Assembly: GCA_030063045.1 (NCBI GenBank) | Contig: JAQSEB010000047.1 | Coordinates: forward strand, 1,550,001-1,614,000 | Length of the DNA: 64,000 nt | Origin: Pratylenchus scribneri | Lineage: Eukaryota; Nematoda; Chromadorea; Rhabditida; Pratylenchidae | Direction: 5' to 3' | In this document: in pieces, positions 56,101 through 64,000 of the stretch | Numbering within the stretch: the stretch's first letter is position 1 | Layout of the letters: each line of letters opens with the position of its first letter | The notes under the pieces: generated by a model | The model's input: the letters and a program-made list of their open reading frames with translations, nothing else | Told to the model about the DNA's origin: nothing | The model's database searches: none | Program-made: the position numbers and the translations under genes

Positions 56101-57522
56101 AAGTTAGCAGCCACTAGTAATGTTTAGCGCAGTCGGTTAAGTGCTATGATTAGCATTTTTCGGTCGCGGGTTCGATTCCCCGTCGGGTAGAATATTTTTC
56201 TCTATTAAGAAAAATATTTTTTTCGAACCTTTAGTAATCAAAAATATTTTTTAAAATTCTTTAAATAATATATATGGGACAATGTGAATAATTTCCTTCC
56301 TCCCACCACAGTTGATCGGGAAAAATCGTCTGCTTCTGCTGATGGCAATGGCAAGGAAAATATTGGAGCAGTCGACGACGGCATTTCCAACAACAATAGC
56401 AGCAATAGCAGGTTAGTTTAACAAATGTGTTCGCCTTGAGGAGACGCACCGACATTTGCGACAAACTACTTTTTCGACTGCCTTTAAAAAGACTTCACAT
56501 TAGTTAAAAAGGTATTTAAATGAATCTAAATTTACAAAAAGGGAATTTATTAAACAATTGGATGAGTAGGCTAATTGAAAATCGCATTTGTCGATATAGT
56601 ATTTAAAAATTAATATTGGCCGGTAAAATTATATAAATCACCGCTTAAGCTAAAGATATTTTCCTCTGTCTGGATTCGAACTTTAGTCCTACTAATTATA
56701 TTTTTTAAGCTATAAATTTGTATTTTTTCAGGCATCGCAGGAATAGGCATCGCAAATGTCGGCGTCCCAAGGACAGGGAAATGTTCACCAAAAATATTGA
56801 ATCACATTCCAGCAGAAGGACATCGACGCCTTCCTTTAAGAACCAACCGGACGATGGTGTGATTTGTTCGTGCACTTCGACCGATTTCATCGTCTATGAG
56901 CCAAAGGGAAAAAGAATTGCCTTCCTGCACAAAAATCGAACGAACAAGGACATAGCAATGATGGGCCTTTGGATTCAGTTCAAAACGTAATATTATTTAT
57001 GAAATATTTTTAAATTTAAATTGGAAAATTTTAGGAGCGAACAAAATGGCCAACAAATTGTTACAGATTTCAAAATTATTCCGCACCGCATTTTCTCAAT
57101 GGCCAGGAATGAACATGTGGTGGTAAGAATTTTTTAAATTCCCAATATTTGAAGATTTTGATTAGATTATTAGTAGTAGGCATAGGCAACGTATTTTTTC
57201 GCCGAAAAATCACAAAATATACTTATTTTTTTGAAAATTTACCCAAGTAGTTTAGTGCCAAAATAAATTAAAAACTTAGCTAATTTTTTGATTTTTTCAG
57301 ATGTCTTGCGACATTGCTGTTCCTCGCCGATTGGAAAATTCCTTCGCGCCATATTGCCGTGCATTGGCCGTGAATTTGACCGATCCACACAATTTGTTGA
57401 GGGATGCACATCGGGGCCGAACAATCCAAGGCGAAATTGGCTGCCGGATTTGGCAACAAAAACATCGATCGGATGGGAAAGTGACTGATTTATTCTGGGA
57501 AATTCTTCACATTAAAGTCTGA
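53156..57522 (+). CDS. Uncharacterised protein, Ser/Thr-rich with beta-rich modules
   Basis: Eleven exons: 53156-53335, 53379-53470, 54214-54399, 54449-54534, 54902-55169, 55416-55578, 55652-55973, 56312-56411, 56732-56986, 57035-57122 and 57301-57522; 653 residues, with total length a multiple of three. No signal peptide or membrane segment. The N-terminus is basic and Ser/Asn-rich, followed by EIIGEVIDINDRFVTLETNQ, which looks beta-rich and OB-fold-like. Similar-looking beta-rich stretches recur (TVPAIVLSLGHSTILSSNGN; VICSCTSTDFIVYEPKGKRI). A strongly basic patch (HRRNRHRKCRRPKDR) could be a nuclear localisation signal or bind nucleic acid. The C-terminus reads IGCRIWQQKHRSDGKVTDLF. I do not recognise the family; a nucleic-acid-binding role is speculation from the basic patch and possible OB folds. 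Confidence 0.8.
53494..54125. mobile_element. GC-richer repeat insertion with hairpin end, in intron 2 of the unknown gene
   Basis: Begins with a near-perfect palindrome at 53494-53524 (arms TAAACCAGTGGGGC / GCCCCACTGGTTTA, loop AGA). It continues with sequence unlike its surroundings: GCGCGGGGCGC, GGCTCGCTACGCTCGC, repeated AACCGGTTT words and CGCGCAAAACACC. It nearly fills the unusually long intron 53471-54213. No coding frame or clear target duplication was seen. Probably a non-autonomous mobile element; the class is unknown and the right border is approximate. Confidence 0.6.
54693..54765 (+). tRNA. tRNA-like sequence, probable pseudogene
   Basis: 73 nt with an A box (TGGCGCAATGGTTAGAGCG), a B box (GGTTCGAGTCC) and an acceptor stem ACTCTTG/CAGGAGC pairing at six of seven positions. 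The anticodon arm does not form a proper stem (TTTGG versus CGATT), so no isotype can be assigned. It is in the intron 54535-54901 of the unknown gene and is likely decayed. Confidence 0.4.
56112..56190 (+). repeat. tRNA-like sequence, decayed
   Basis: Holds an A-box-like TTAGCGCAGTCGGTTAAGTG and a B box GGGTTCGATTCC at tRNA-like spacing, but the acceptor and T stems do not pair properly. Located in intron 55974-56311 of the unknown gene. Confidence 0.45.
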
Positions 57523-57657
57523 TGGAAATATGGAAAAAGCTTTATTTTGTGCCTTATTAAGACATTTTATTTTATTCAATTTAATTCGACATAATTTCAT
57601 AAATTTTATTTTGTTTTAACTTTTTTATCAAATAATTTATTTTTGCCATTAACAAAG

Positions 57658-57663
57658 AATAAA
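57658..57663 (+). terminator. Poly(A) signal AATAAA of the unknown gene
   Basis: A canonical hexamer about 136 nt after the stop codon, before the tandem repeat. Confidence 0.5.
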
Positions 57664-57689
57664 GTTGTTTTAATTTTTTTGTGTAGTAT

Positions 57690-58190
57690 GATAGATTTTG
57701 GATTAAATGCCCTTTTTTGTCTTTGAAAGGAATTTACGCCAAATAAAATCTTTCGTTTCAATAAATAAATTTTTCACGGTAATTTGAATTTTGAACTAAA
57801 TGCCCTTTTTGTTATTGAGAGAAAATTTGAATTTCCGCCAAATAAAATCTTTCGTTTCAATAAATAAATTTTTTGCTGAAATTTGAATTTTGAACTAAAT
57901 GCCCTTTTTGTTATTGAGAGAAAATTTGAATTTCCGCCAAATAAAATCTTTCGTTTCAATAAATAAATTTTTTGCTGAAATTTGAATTTTGAACTAAATC
58001 TTTTTGTTATTGAGAGAAAATTTGAATTTCCGCCAAATAAAATCTTTCGTTTCAATAAATAAATTTTTTGCTGAAATTTGAATTTTGAACTAAATGCCCT
58101 TTTTGTTATTGAGAGAAAATTTGAATTTTCGCCAAATAAAATCTTTCGTTTCAATAAATAAATTTTTTGCTGAAATTTGAATTTTGAACT
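57690..58190. repeat. 99-bp tandem repeat, about five copies
   Basis: GAATTTTGAACTAAAT recurs at about 57786, 57885, 57984, 58080 and 58179, that is every 99 bp with one 96-bp unit; a diverged first copy starts near 57690. Units share TTCCGCCAAATAAAATCTTT and CAATAAATAAATTTTTTGCT. The period is a multiple of three, so the minus strand is open across the array (KRKILFGGNSNFLSITKR repeats), but composition and context argue against a real protein. Each unit contains AATAAA, so it may offer many poly(A) sites. Confidence 0.95.
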
Positions 58191-58443
58191 AAAAATTTAA
58201 ATTTGCCAACCGACGTAAATTTTTAATATTCTTGCAAAAATAAATTTTATTTCAAATAATGTTTTTTAAATTTTTATTTCTTTTTTAAATTTCATAATAT
58301 AAAAAAAACCGGTTCTTTTGCGTAAAATGAGCAAGTGAATAAAATTGGGAAAAAGGGGACAAACTATGTGAAAAAGTAGGGGATTTGACAAGAGGGAAAA
58401 TGGACAAATGAATAAATGATAATTTATGGCGGTTGGGGAAAAA

Positions 58444-61400
58444 TCAATCGATCATTTTGTAAGGAGAAAGGATGCAATTCGGATCGAACAATTTCTTCAA
58501 ATCGCTGCTAATTTGTCGCTTCTTCGGGTCGACCAATTTCTGATGATAGGGACGCTTCAGACGCCCAATTCCATGTTCGGCCGAAATGCTTCCATCCTTT
58601 GAAGCCACCCAGTCGTAGATGAAGGGGTAGAGCCTGAAAAAAATTGTTGAATTAAATAAAATTGATAAGATTAAAAAGGCTTACAAATTATAGACTTCCT
58701 GATCAAATTGAGGTGTTATCACGTTTAGATGTGTGTTGCCGTCTCCCATGTGACCTTTTAATATTGAATAAATATTAAAAATACATTTAATAATTTTATT
58801 AAGATTATCTAGCCCATAAAAGATTGAAATAAAATAAAAATAAAAAATTTGGTGAAATTAAGGTGCAAAATTAAGACCTCGAGTTCGAACCCGCTTACTT
58901 CTTGTTTGGTTATCTCATTTTTTTATCTACTTTGGAGTATATTTTTAGAAGAAATAAAATAATTAGGACCAAAAGAAAGGTGCGAAATGCGCCCAGGATT
59001 TAAAAAATAATTTAAATCTCAAAGTTAAAATTTGGTGAAATTAGGATAAACTAGGATCTCAACATTTTTTTCCGAAAATAAAAATAATTTTTCCATAAAA
59101 TCGTGTTAGTTGACTTACCAAATGTGATAATCCTCTTCGCCTTTCCATTCAAACATTCCTTGATCACCTCGGTCAATTCTTAAAAATATGATGAATTAAA
59201 GCATTTTTTACATTTGAATAAACCGTAAAAATGTCGAAGTGGCAGCGACACATCATGTTTGAAAACGTAGCCATCCTCGCGCATAGCCAGTGGGCAATTT
59301 TCTCTAATTTTCCAAAGATGGTCGGCCTCGGCACGACTGTTTGCCAGCACTCCATCATCGGCCAATCCCGATTCGAGTGCATGACCAAGGAAACGATCCA
59401 TTTTGGTGGCATCACTTTCCAGGTCGGAGCCTAAAATTAAAAACTAGATGGAAAATAATTATTTGGAAATGGAATGAACAAAAGATGCAATTTTTGTTAG
59501 TTAATTCAATTTATTTTCTAATTTGTTGGGTTTTTGACATAAATTTGTGATTAATTTTTTTTAAATAATTGTTTTTTTTATTACAAAAATTAATTTTCTT
59601 TGCATTTTAATTATTTCCAAGAAATTTTTTACTTTAAAAAATTGTTTGCTCCTCATGGGATTCGAACCCATGCCATTCCTTTCTCAATCGGAGACATTTA
59701 CCAATTTGACCAATCATGTATTGTTGGTCAGTCTTTAATTTTTTTATTAGGATTTTAATCAAATTACTTAAAAAACTGGCATGGATTGTAAACAATTTAT
59801 ATATTTGAAATTTGGAGGGAAAATAATTATTTTTGAAAAGAGAAGATGACCAAAAATCTCTTTTTGATTCGCTAATTCATTTTGTTAGTTTTTTGACCCG
59901 AATTTGTATTTATTCTTTTTTTCATTTTAATTTTTAATACTAAAAAAGTTCAAACCCGATGTTTCGACCAGCAAATAGAAATTCGATTTGGAGCTGAGCG
60001 GATTGGCCAGTGCCGCCTTTTCCACGACCAATTCCATTGTGTCCGAGTCGATCAGCTCAAAACTGGAGAGAATTTCATTGAGCATTTGTTTGCCATTTTG
60101 CAACAATTGTCGGCATTTATCAAAGGAATTGACACCTTAAATTTTAATTTATACAGTTAAGGAAATTTCAAACCTATAAAAGCAGAAAGGACGGATACAG
60201 GTCTGGGCACCACTTGCATACTGACACCAGTGATAATTCCAAGTTGACCCTAAATTCCAATGTTATGTAAATTATTTGGATTTGTGAGTCAGTTTTTTTA
60301 TTAGAATTTCTATATTTCGTCTAGAAATGTACTATAAATAGAATATATAAAAATGAATAAAAGTGGTAAACAAGCCCGAAAAAAATATTTTCCTCTGAGT
60401 GGTTTTGAACCAGAGACCTAGATCTTATAAAAATGAGGAGTCTCTCCTCTGGGCCAAAAATCTTTTTCTGGCAAAATATTCTTTATAAACTCTAGTAAGC
60501 TTAAATCTAGGCCCAAAAACATTAGCCTATAGTCTTTAACTGTGAAAAAATAGTCATAACTAATATTTGACCCGAAAAGCACTAGTCTAATTAGTTCCAT
60601 AATATTTATTTTTATTAAATATTAGACCTCTGATCCAATGAACAATTTGTGTAAATGCAGCCCGGTATTGTCCTTTCGTAAATTTGAGCCAAGTCGAAGT
60701 TGGCTGCCCTCTTTGTCGGCAAGAACCTTTGGAAAAATGTTTTTAAAAAAATATTGCACAATTAATTAATTACCACTTCCAATCCGGTCACATTTGCATG
60801 CATTGAGCCGTAGCGGATGAGTCGAATTCCGCCTGCATTTGTGGCCACAATTCCGCCCATCAAGCAGGAACCTTTTGCGCCCAAATCCACTGGAACCTTT
60901 TAGAATATTTTTTAAAGAAATTTAATCCTAGAATATTTTTTAAAGAAATTTAATCCTAGAATATTTTTTAAAGAAATTTAATCCTATTTTTCTTACCATA
61001 TAGCCTTGAGTGGCCAGTCGATTGTCCACCTCCTCCAATACGAAGCCTGAATCACATTCCAAAATGGCTTAAAGGAAGGAAAATTAATTTAAATATTTAT
61101 TATTTATTTGAAAACCTGAAGATGGATCAAAATCAAATTTGTTTGCAATTCGCCGGGTGGAGAGCACAATTTCGTCGTAAACCTTAAAAATGGCCTTAGA
61201 TTATACTGATATGAGCAAAATAAATTTTTGGAAAATTTACAACCCGAATGAGGGGACCTTGAATTTTCAATATTTAGGTCTCGGGTTCGAATCCGCTCAA
61301 AGGAAGTTATTTTTTTGGGGGGCTTCATTGTGACTTTTATACATTTTTTATATTCTAAGAGTACATTTCTAACTAAAAAATTTTCAAAAAGAGGGACCTT

Positions 61401-62162
61401 TACTTTTGGAAAATTTAGGTCTCGGGTTCGAATCCGCTCAGAAGCAAGTAATTTTTTTCAGAATTTGTTGTCAATTTTATGTTTTTTTTTTATAAATTGT
61501 ATTGTACTGTTCTAGACGAAATAAAGTAATTCAAGAAAAAACTTGAACCGAAAAAATCAAGGTAGCTCCCAATCATGCCCAAAACCCAAACTAACCGGTA
61601 TAGAACCGCCCACAAGCCCGGTGTTGCCCGACTGTGGCACAACAGCCAATTTGCGTGAATGGCAATAGGAGAGCAGGGCGGAGACTTGTTCACTGGTGGA
61701 TGGGAACAGGACGCAGGCTGCATTCCCCTTGTACCATCGCATAAAGTCCACATTGAATCTGCATAATAGGAAATAAATCATAGTGAAGGGATGATTTAAT
61801 TTATTTATAAAATCACATTCTTTACTAAATGATATGGTTATTCTTTAACTAATTATAATATGTAGTATTATTGCTTTGGCTATTTTAATTTTTTTCGAGT
61901 AAACTTCCCATTTAATACCCGAATTTTAGTTCACAATAGAAATAGCTATTACGAATTTAATCCAAAATTTAATAATTTTTAGAAATAAACCTTACTCATC
62001 CAATTCGTCGGTCCTCACACCATTGTCGTCCAAAATGCCTTGAAAAAACTGCAAATCCCGCGAAGTCAACGTGGCAAAATTGGTTCTCTTGGGAGGAGCA
62101 TCCGCCAATGAAGTGTGGAAGAATTTACGGCCGATGATTCGGGCCAATCTGGACGTAGCCAT
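58444..62162 (-). CDS. d2hgdh: D-2-hydroxyglutarate dehydrogenase, mitochondrial (FAD-dependent)
   Basis: Twelve exons on the minus strand: 62162-61996, 61758-61596, 61182-61116, 61067-60997, 60896-60774, 60726-60628, 60249-60174, 60135-59956, 59430-59224, 59178-59119, 58754-58685 and 58633-58444; about 490 residues, typical of the family. It oxidises D-2-hydroxyglutarate to 2-oxoglutarate in mitochondria. An Arg-rich N-terminus ([20 protein letters not shown]) suits import. The FAD-binding domain shows [54 protein letters not shown] and [18 protein letters not shown]. The C-terminal domain has [13 protein letters not shown] (metal/substrate site) and [17 protein letters not shown]. Several introns carry tRNA-derived repeats. 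The start is 226 bp below the ATP synthase delta gene on the same strand. Confidence 0.96.
58830..58965 (+). repeat. tRNA-derived SINE-like repeat (family 1) in D2HGDH intron
   Basis: AAAATTAAGACCTC, the B-box-like GAGTTCGAACCCGCTTACTT, then TTTTTATCTACTTTGGAGTA and the tail TTTTTAGAAGAAATAAAATA. Diverged copy, antisense to the gene. Confidence 0.7.
59440..59935. repeat. Direct ~110-bp duplication flanking a tRNA-like sequence
   Basis: The segment from about 59447 (GGAAAATAATTATTTGGAAA ... GGGTTTTTGACATAAATTTG) is repeated at about 59818 (GGAAAATAATTATTTTTGAA ... GTTTTTTGACCCGAATTTGT). The copies are diverged, in the same orientation, and sit on either side of the tRNA-like sequence 59645-59723 in one D2HGDH intron. 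Confidence 0.6.
59645..59723 (-). repeat. tRNA-like sequence (family 2) in D2HGDH intron
   Basis: Minus strand: A-box-like TTGGTCAAATTGGTAAATG, then GAGAAAGGAATGGC, the B box GGGTTCGAATCCC and ATGAGGAGCA. The middle and 3' half match the plus-strand copy at 37868-37937. Anticodon-arm pairing is poor; it is probably a tRNA-derived repeat rather than a working tRNA. Confidence 0.6.
60305..60482 (-). repeat. tRNA-derived SINE-like repeat (family 1), near full length
   Basis: Minus strand: TTTTTGGCCCAGAGGAGAGA (A box TGGCCCAGAGG fits TRGCNNAGNGG), GATCTAGGTCTC, the B box TGGTTCAAAACCACTCAGAG, TTCGGGCTTGTTTACC and the tail TACATTTCTAGACGAAATAT. Best copy for showing both RNA polymerase III promoter boxes. 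It lies in a D2HGDH intron, in the gene's own orientation. Confidence 0.85.
60901..60984. repeat. Perfect 3 x 28-bp tandem repeat in D2HGDH intron
   Basis: TAGAATATTTTTTAAAGAAA plus TTTAATCC occurs three times head to tail with no differences, in the intron between 60896 and 60997. Identity of the copies suggests a very recent expansion (or an assembly slip). Confidence 0.95.
61235..61378 (+). repeat. tRNA-derived SINE-like repeat (family 1), first of a tandem pair
   Basis: ACAACCCGAATGAGGGACC (A-box-like), ATATTTAGGTCTC, the B box GGGTTCGAATCCGCTCAAAG, TTGTGACTTTTATAC and the tail GTACATTTCTAACTAAAAAA. Antisense to D2HGDH. Confidence 0.8.
61379..61535 (+). repeat. tRNA-derived SINE-like repeat (family 1), second of a tandem pair
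   Basis: AAAAAGAGGGACC, AAATTTAGGTCTC, the B box GGGTTCGAATCCGCTCAGAA, TTTGTTGTCAATTTTATG and the full tail TGTTCTAGACGAAATAAAGT. Directly follows the copy at 61235-61378. Confidence 0.85.
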
Positions 62163-62388
62163 CAAACTTAAAATGATAAATCAGTCATAAATACATAAAT
62201 TGAAATAAAATATATAATTGAATAAAAACATAAATATTGGTAGAATATTTAAAATTTCATTACAAATTTTATGCAGAAAAGAAACAAAAATAACATATCA
62301 TTCATAATCATTCAAATCATTCAAACAAATTTTTCTTCCTATTTTTGTCATTGGCTAACTAAATGGAGCGGGTGTTCATCCTTCATCA
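62163..62388 (-). promoter_or_regulatory. Short spacer between ATP synthase delta and D2HGDH; candidate operon junction
   Basis: 226 bp separate the delta-subunit stop from the D2HGDH start, both on the minus strand. ATTTTAAG just before TTTGATGGC could be a trans-splice acceptor four bases upstream of the ATG. No ATCG-rich cluster is present, unlike upstream of other genes here. Confidence 0.45.
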
Positions 62389-63439
62389 TCATTGTCCACC
62401 GGTGGCAGCTTTCACCACAGCCTCGGCCACTTCAACTTGAATTTGCGCTTCGGCCCTTTCCACATCGCTGGCCGACGGGTCTATTGCCTTTTTGCTGCTT
62501 TCATCCAACATTTGCTTGGCTGCCTTAAAATTTAATTGATTATTGATGTAAAATCCATGTTTTTTGGTGAATTTTAAATCCTAATCAATGGTAAAAGCCC
62601 TGTACTATTCATAATTGCAACTTATAAGCTCCACACTTTGTAAAAAAGTAAAGAAGAAGGAGGAACCCTAAAATTTGCGACGAAGCTTAAGATCAAGGCT
62701 TATGGCTTAGATTAGTGTTTACAGCTAGTTAGGGTTTATTTGGCGTTTATAAAGAAATCTTTACCAAAAATTTTCCGAAAATATTGAGAGAATGGTGAAT
62801 GGTTTCCCCACTTCTAATTTTGAAAATCGCAGAAGTAAACGTTCTTTAAAGTTAACTCAAAAAGATAAGGTTCTTATGGACCTCAAGTCAGGTTTATGAT
62901 TTGTTTTATCATTTAAAATAATTTGAAATGGAAGCAATCACTGATCGAACAAACCTGAGCATCAAGATCGTCAAGAGCTGCGACCTCTTCAGCCAAAATT
63001 TGGCATGTCCCGTCGATGTTCATTGAAAGTGTGCCGGACGAAACAAAATATTTGACCACATTGCCCTCCGCCTCATGAACTGTCAAAACTCCGGGTTTAA
63101 GCACTGCAATTGTTGGCACGTGAACTGGCAGAATACCCTGAATTTATTTTGTTGTTTCTTAAAAATTAATGAATAAAATAAAAACCATGTTGCTGGCCAT
63201 TCCGGGTACATCAATTTGCTTAACGACGGTATTTGCGTAAATTGCCTAAAATTAATGGATTGGTTAATCAAATTAATCACTTAAAAAATTACATTATTTG
63301 GTGAGGCAAATGTGAACTTCAATTCTCGGCTACCTCCGCCATGTTCCACGGGTGTTGCTGCCGTAGCCGCCGCCGATGCTGCCGCATAAGTACGTTTGGT
63401 GAGGAAAGCAGTTTGAAGTTTGATGAAATTTTTAAGCAT
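62389..63439 (-). CDS. Mitochondrial ATP synthase F1 delta subunit (bacterial epsilon type)
   Basis: Four exons on the minus strand: 63439-63293, 63245-63186, 63137-62955 and 62523-62389; 174 residues. The subunit is part of the central rotor stalk of F1-ATPase and couples proton flow through the c-ring to rotation of gamma. Seen here: an N-terminal presequence rich in Lys, Thr and Ala (MLKNFIKLQTAFLTKRTYAA), the beta-sandwich domain (ELKFTFASPN, VVKQIDVPGMASNMGILPVH, TIAVLKPGVLTVHEAEGNVV, KYFVSSGTLSMNIDGTCQIL) and a C-terminal helical part (ERAEAQIQVEVAEAVVKAAT). The 431-bp third intron (62524-62954) is much longer than the others; I see nothing recognisable in it. Confidence 0.95.
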
Positions 63440-63897
63440 TTTCTTGCTTTATTTCTTTCTAATTAATGAAAAATAAATGTTTTTATTTTATTTCTATTTG
63501 GTTGAAATTTGATTTAGAGCGCAAGCAACATTTTTCATCGAAAAGTTATTTAAGATTTCAACAAAACCATGTTTTTGCTCTGTAGTTTTATCGTTTATAA
63601 TTTATCGAAACTTTTTTTAATAGTTTTCAGATTAAATTCGAAACCATCATTTTCGATTTGGTTTAATCCCTATAAATTGTCGAACGAAAGCCAGTTTAGT
63701 TTAGATAAATTGTTTATATATTAAATATTAGTATAAGTACCATAAAATGTAAACATTTTCATATACTAATTTGAGACCAAAAAATCTCGAATAGATCAAT
63801 CGAATGATATTGAAGTGGAAAAGAAACCACAATTGGAAGGAATAAACAAATTCAAACATTTTTTAACAATTTCAATTTATTCAAAAATCACAATAAA
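63440..63897. promoter_or_regulatory. Upstream region of ATP synthase delta gene
   Basis: 458 bp holding scattered ATCG/TTCGA words (TTTATCGTT, TTTATCGAAA, AATTCGAAACC, TCGATTTGG, TCTCGAATAGATCAATCGAA) and the 3' UTR of the next gene (AATAAA on the minus strand at about 63876-63881). Confidence 0.4.
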
Positions 63898-64000
63898 TTA
63901 ATTTAATTGATATTTGGCATATTCCGTTGTTGTAAAAATATAAATCACTCCGGGAGCGCACATCCATTCTTCTCCAAAACGGCCATCCGCACGGTTAATA
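63898..64000 (-). CDS. 3' end of an unidentified gene (partial)
   Basis: The minus strand is open from the right edge to a TAA at 63900-63898 and encodes about 33 residues ending GVIYIFTTTEYAKYQLN, with a preceding RFGEEWMCAP. A reverse-complement AATAAA follows within 25 nt, supporting a real 3' end. The family is not recognisable from so short a piece. Confidence 0.6.
   Translation of the reverse strand, partial: INRADGRFGEEWMCAPGVIYIFTTTEYAKYQLN

Larger units (their letters stand above)
57523..58443. other. Convergent spacer with tandem repeat
   Basis: Between the 3' ends of the unknown gene and D2HGDH. It contains AATAAA at 57658-57663 and the 99-bp tandem repeat; the rest (58190-58443) is AT-rich with nothing recognised. 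Confidence 0.6.

Noticed and set aside
57774..58154. 126-codon minus-strand frame with KRKILFGGNSNFLSITKR repeats
   Set aside because: It arises from the 99-bp tandem repeat. It is AT-rich, in a 3' UTR-like spacer, and resembles no protein family.

Overview
This window is nuclear DNA from a nematode. Protein-coding genes are split into many exons, most introns are only about 40-60 nt, intergenic and intronic DNA is AT-rich, and many start codons sit a few bases after a TTTCAG/TTTAAG-like acceptor, as expected for spliced-leader trans-splicing. The proteins are typical nematode orthologues (RAB-3, NSF, G-beta, beta-tubulin). Splice acceptors are looser than the strict Caenorhabditis TTTTCAG, so I infer a non-Caenorhabditis nematode; a tylenchid/clade IV species is possible but not proven.

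Layout, left to right. 1-8481 (-): a very large secreted multidomain protein (signal peptide, EGF-like module, three TIL-type cysteine-rich modules, at least three DOMON domains, Thr-rich linkers), running off the left edge. 9976-13255 (+): NSF ATPase. 14499-16786 (-): G-protein beta subunit with a GC-AG first intron. 17344-18246: a hAT transposon remnant with matching terminal inverted repeats and a perfect 8-bp target duplication. 18255-26005: about 7.7 kb without a recognisable gene, holding a 26-bp minisatellite. 26006-29252 (-): concentrative nucleoside transporter. 30698-32184 (-): RAB-3. 33734-35447 (-): beta-tubulin with Tyr200. 36167-40096 (+): TFIP11/STIP-1 splicing factor. 43293-51338 (+): receptor tyrosine phosphatase with Ig, FN3-like, TM and two PTP domains. 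52063-52554 (+): small secreted Gly-rich protein. 53156-57522 (+): a 653-residue protein I do not recognise, with a GC-rich repeat inserted in its second intron. 58444-62162 (-): D-2-hydroxyglutarate dehydrogenase. 62389-63439 (-): mitochondrial ATP synthase delta subunit, 226 bp upstream of it on the same strand, so possibly an operon. 63898-64000 (-): the 3' end of another gene.

Several genes belong to the synaptic and trafficking toolkit (NSF, RAB-3, G-beta, tubulin), but they have separate promoters and the grouping may be chance. The most unusual content is in the non-coding DNA: at least eleven copies of a tRNA-derived SINE-like family in introns, a second tRNA-like family, a dispersed ~310-bp repeat shared by two introns, and ATCGAT/ATTCGA-rich clusters just upstream of several start codons. 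All exon borders were assigned by hand from GT(GC)-AG sites and reading-frame continuity. For most genes the summed exon lengths are multiples of three, but single-base errors in borders are possible.
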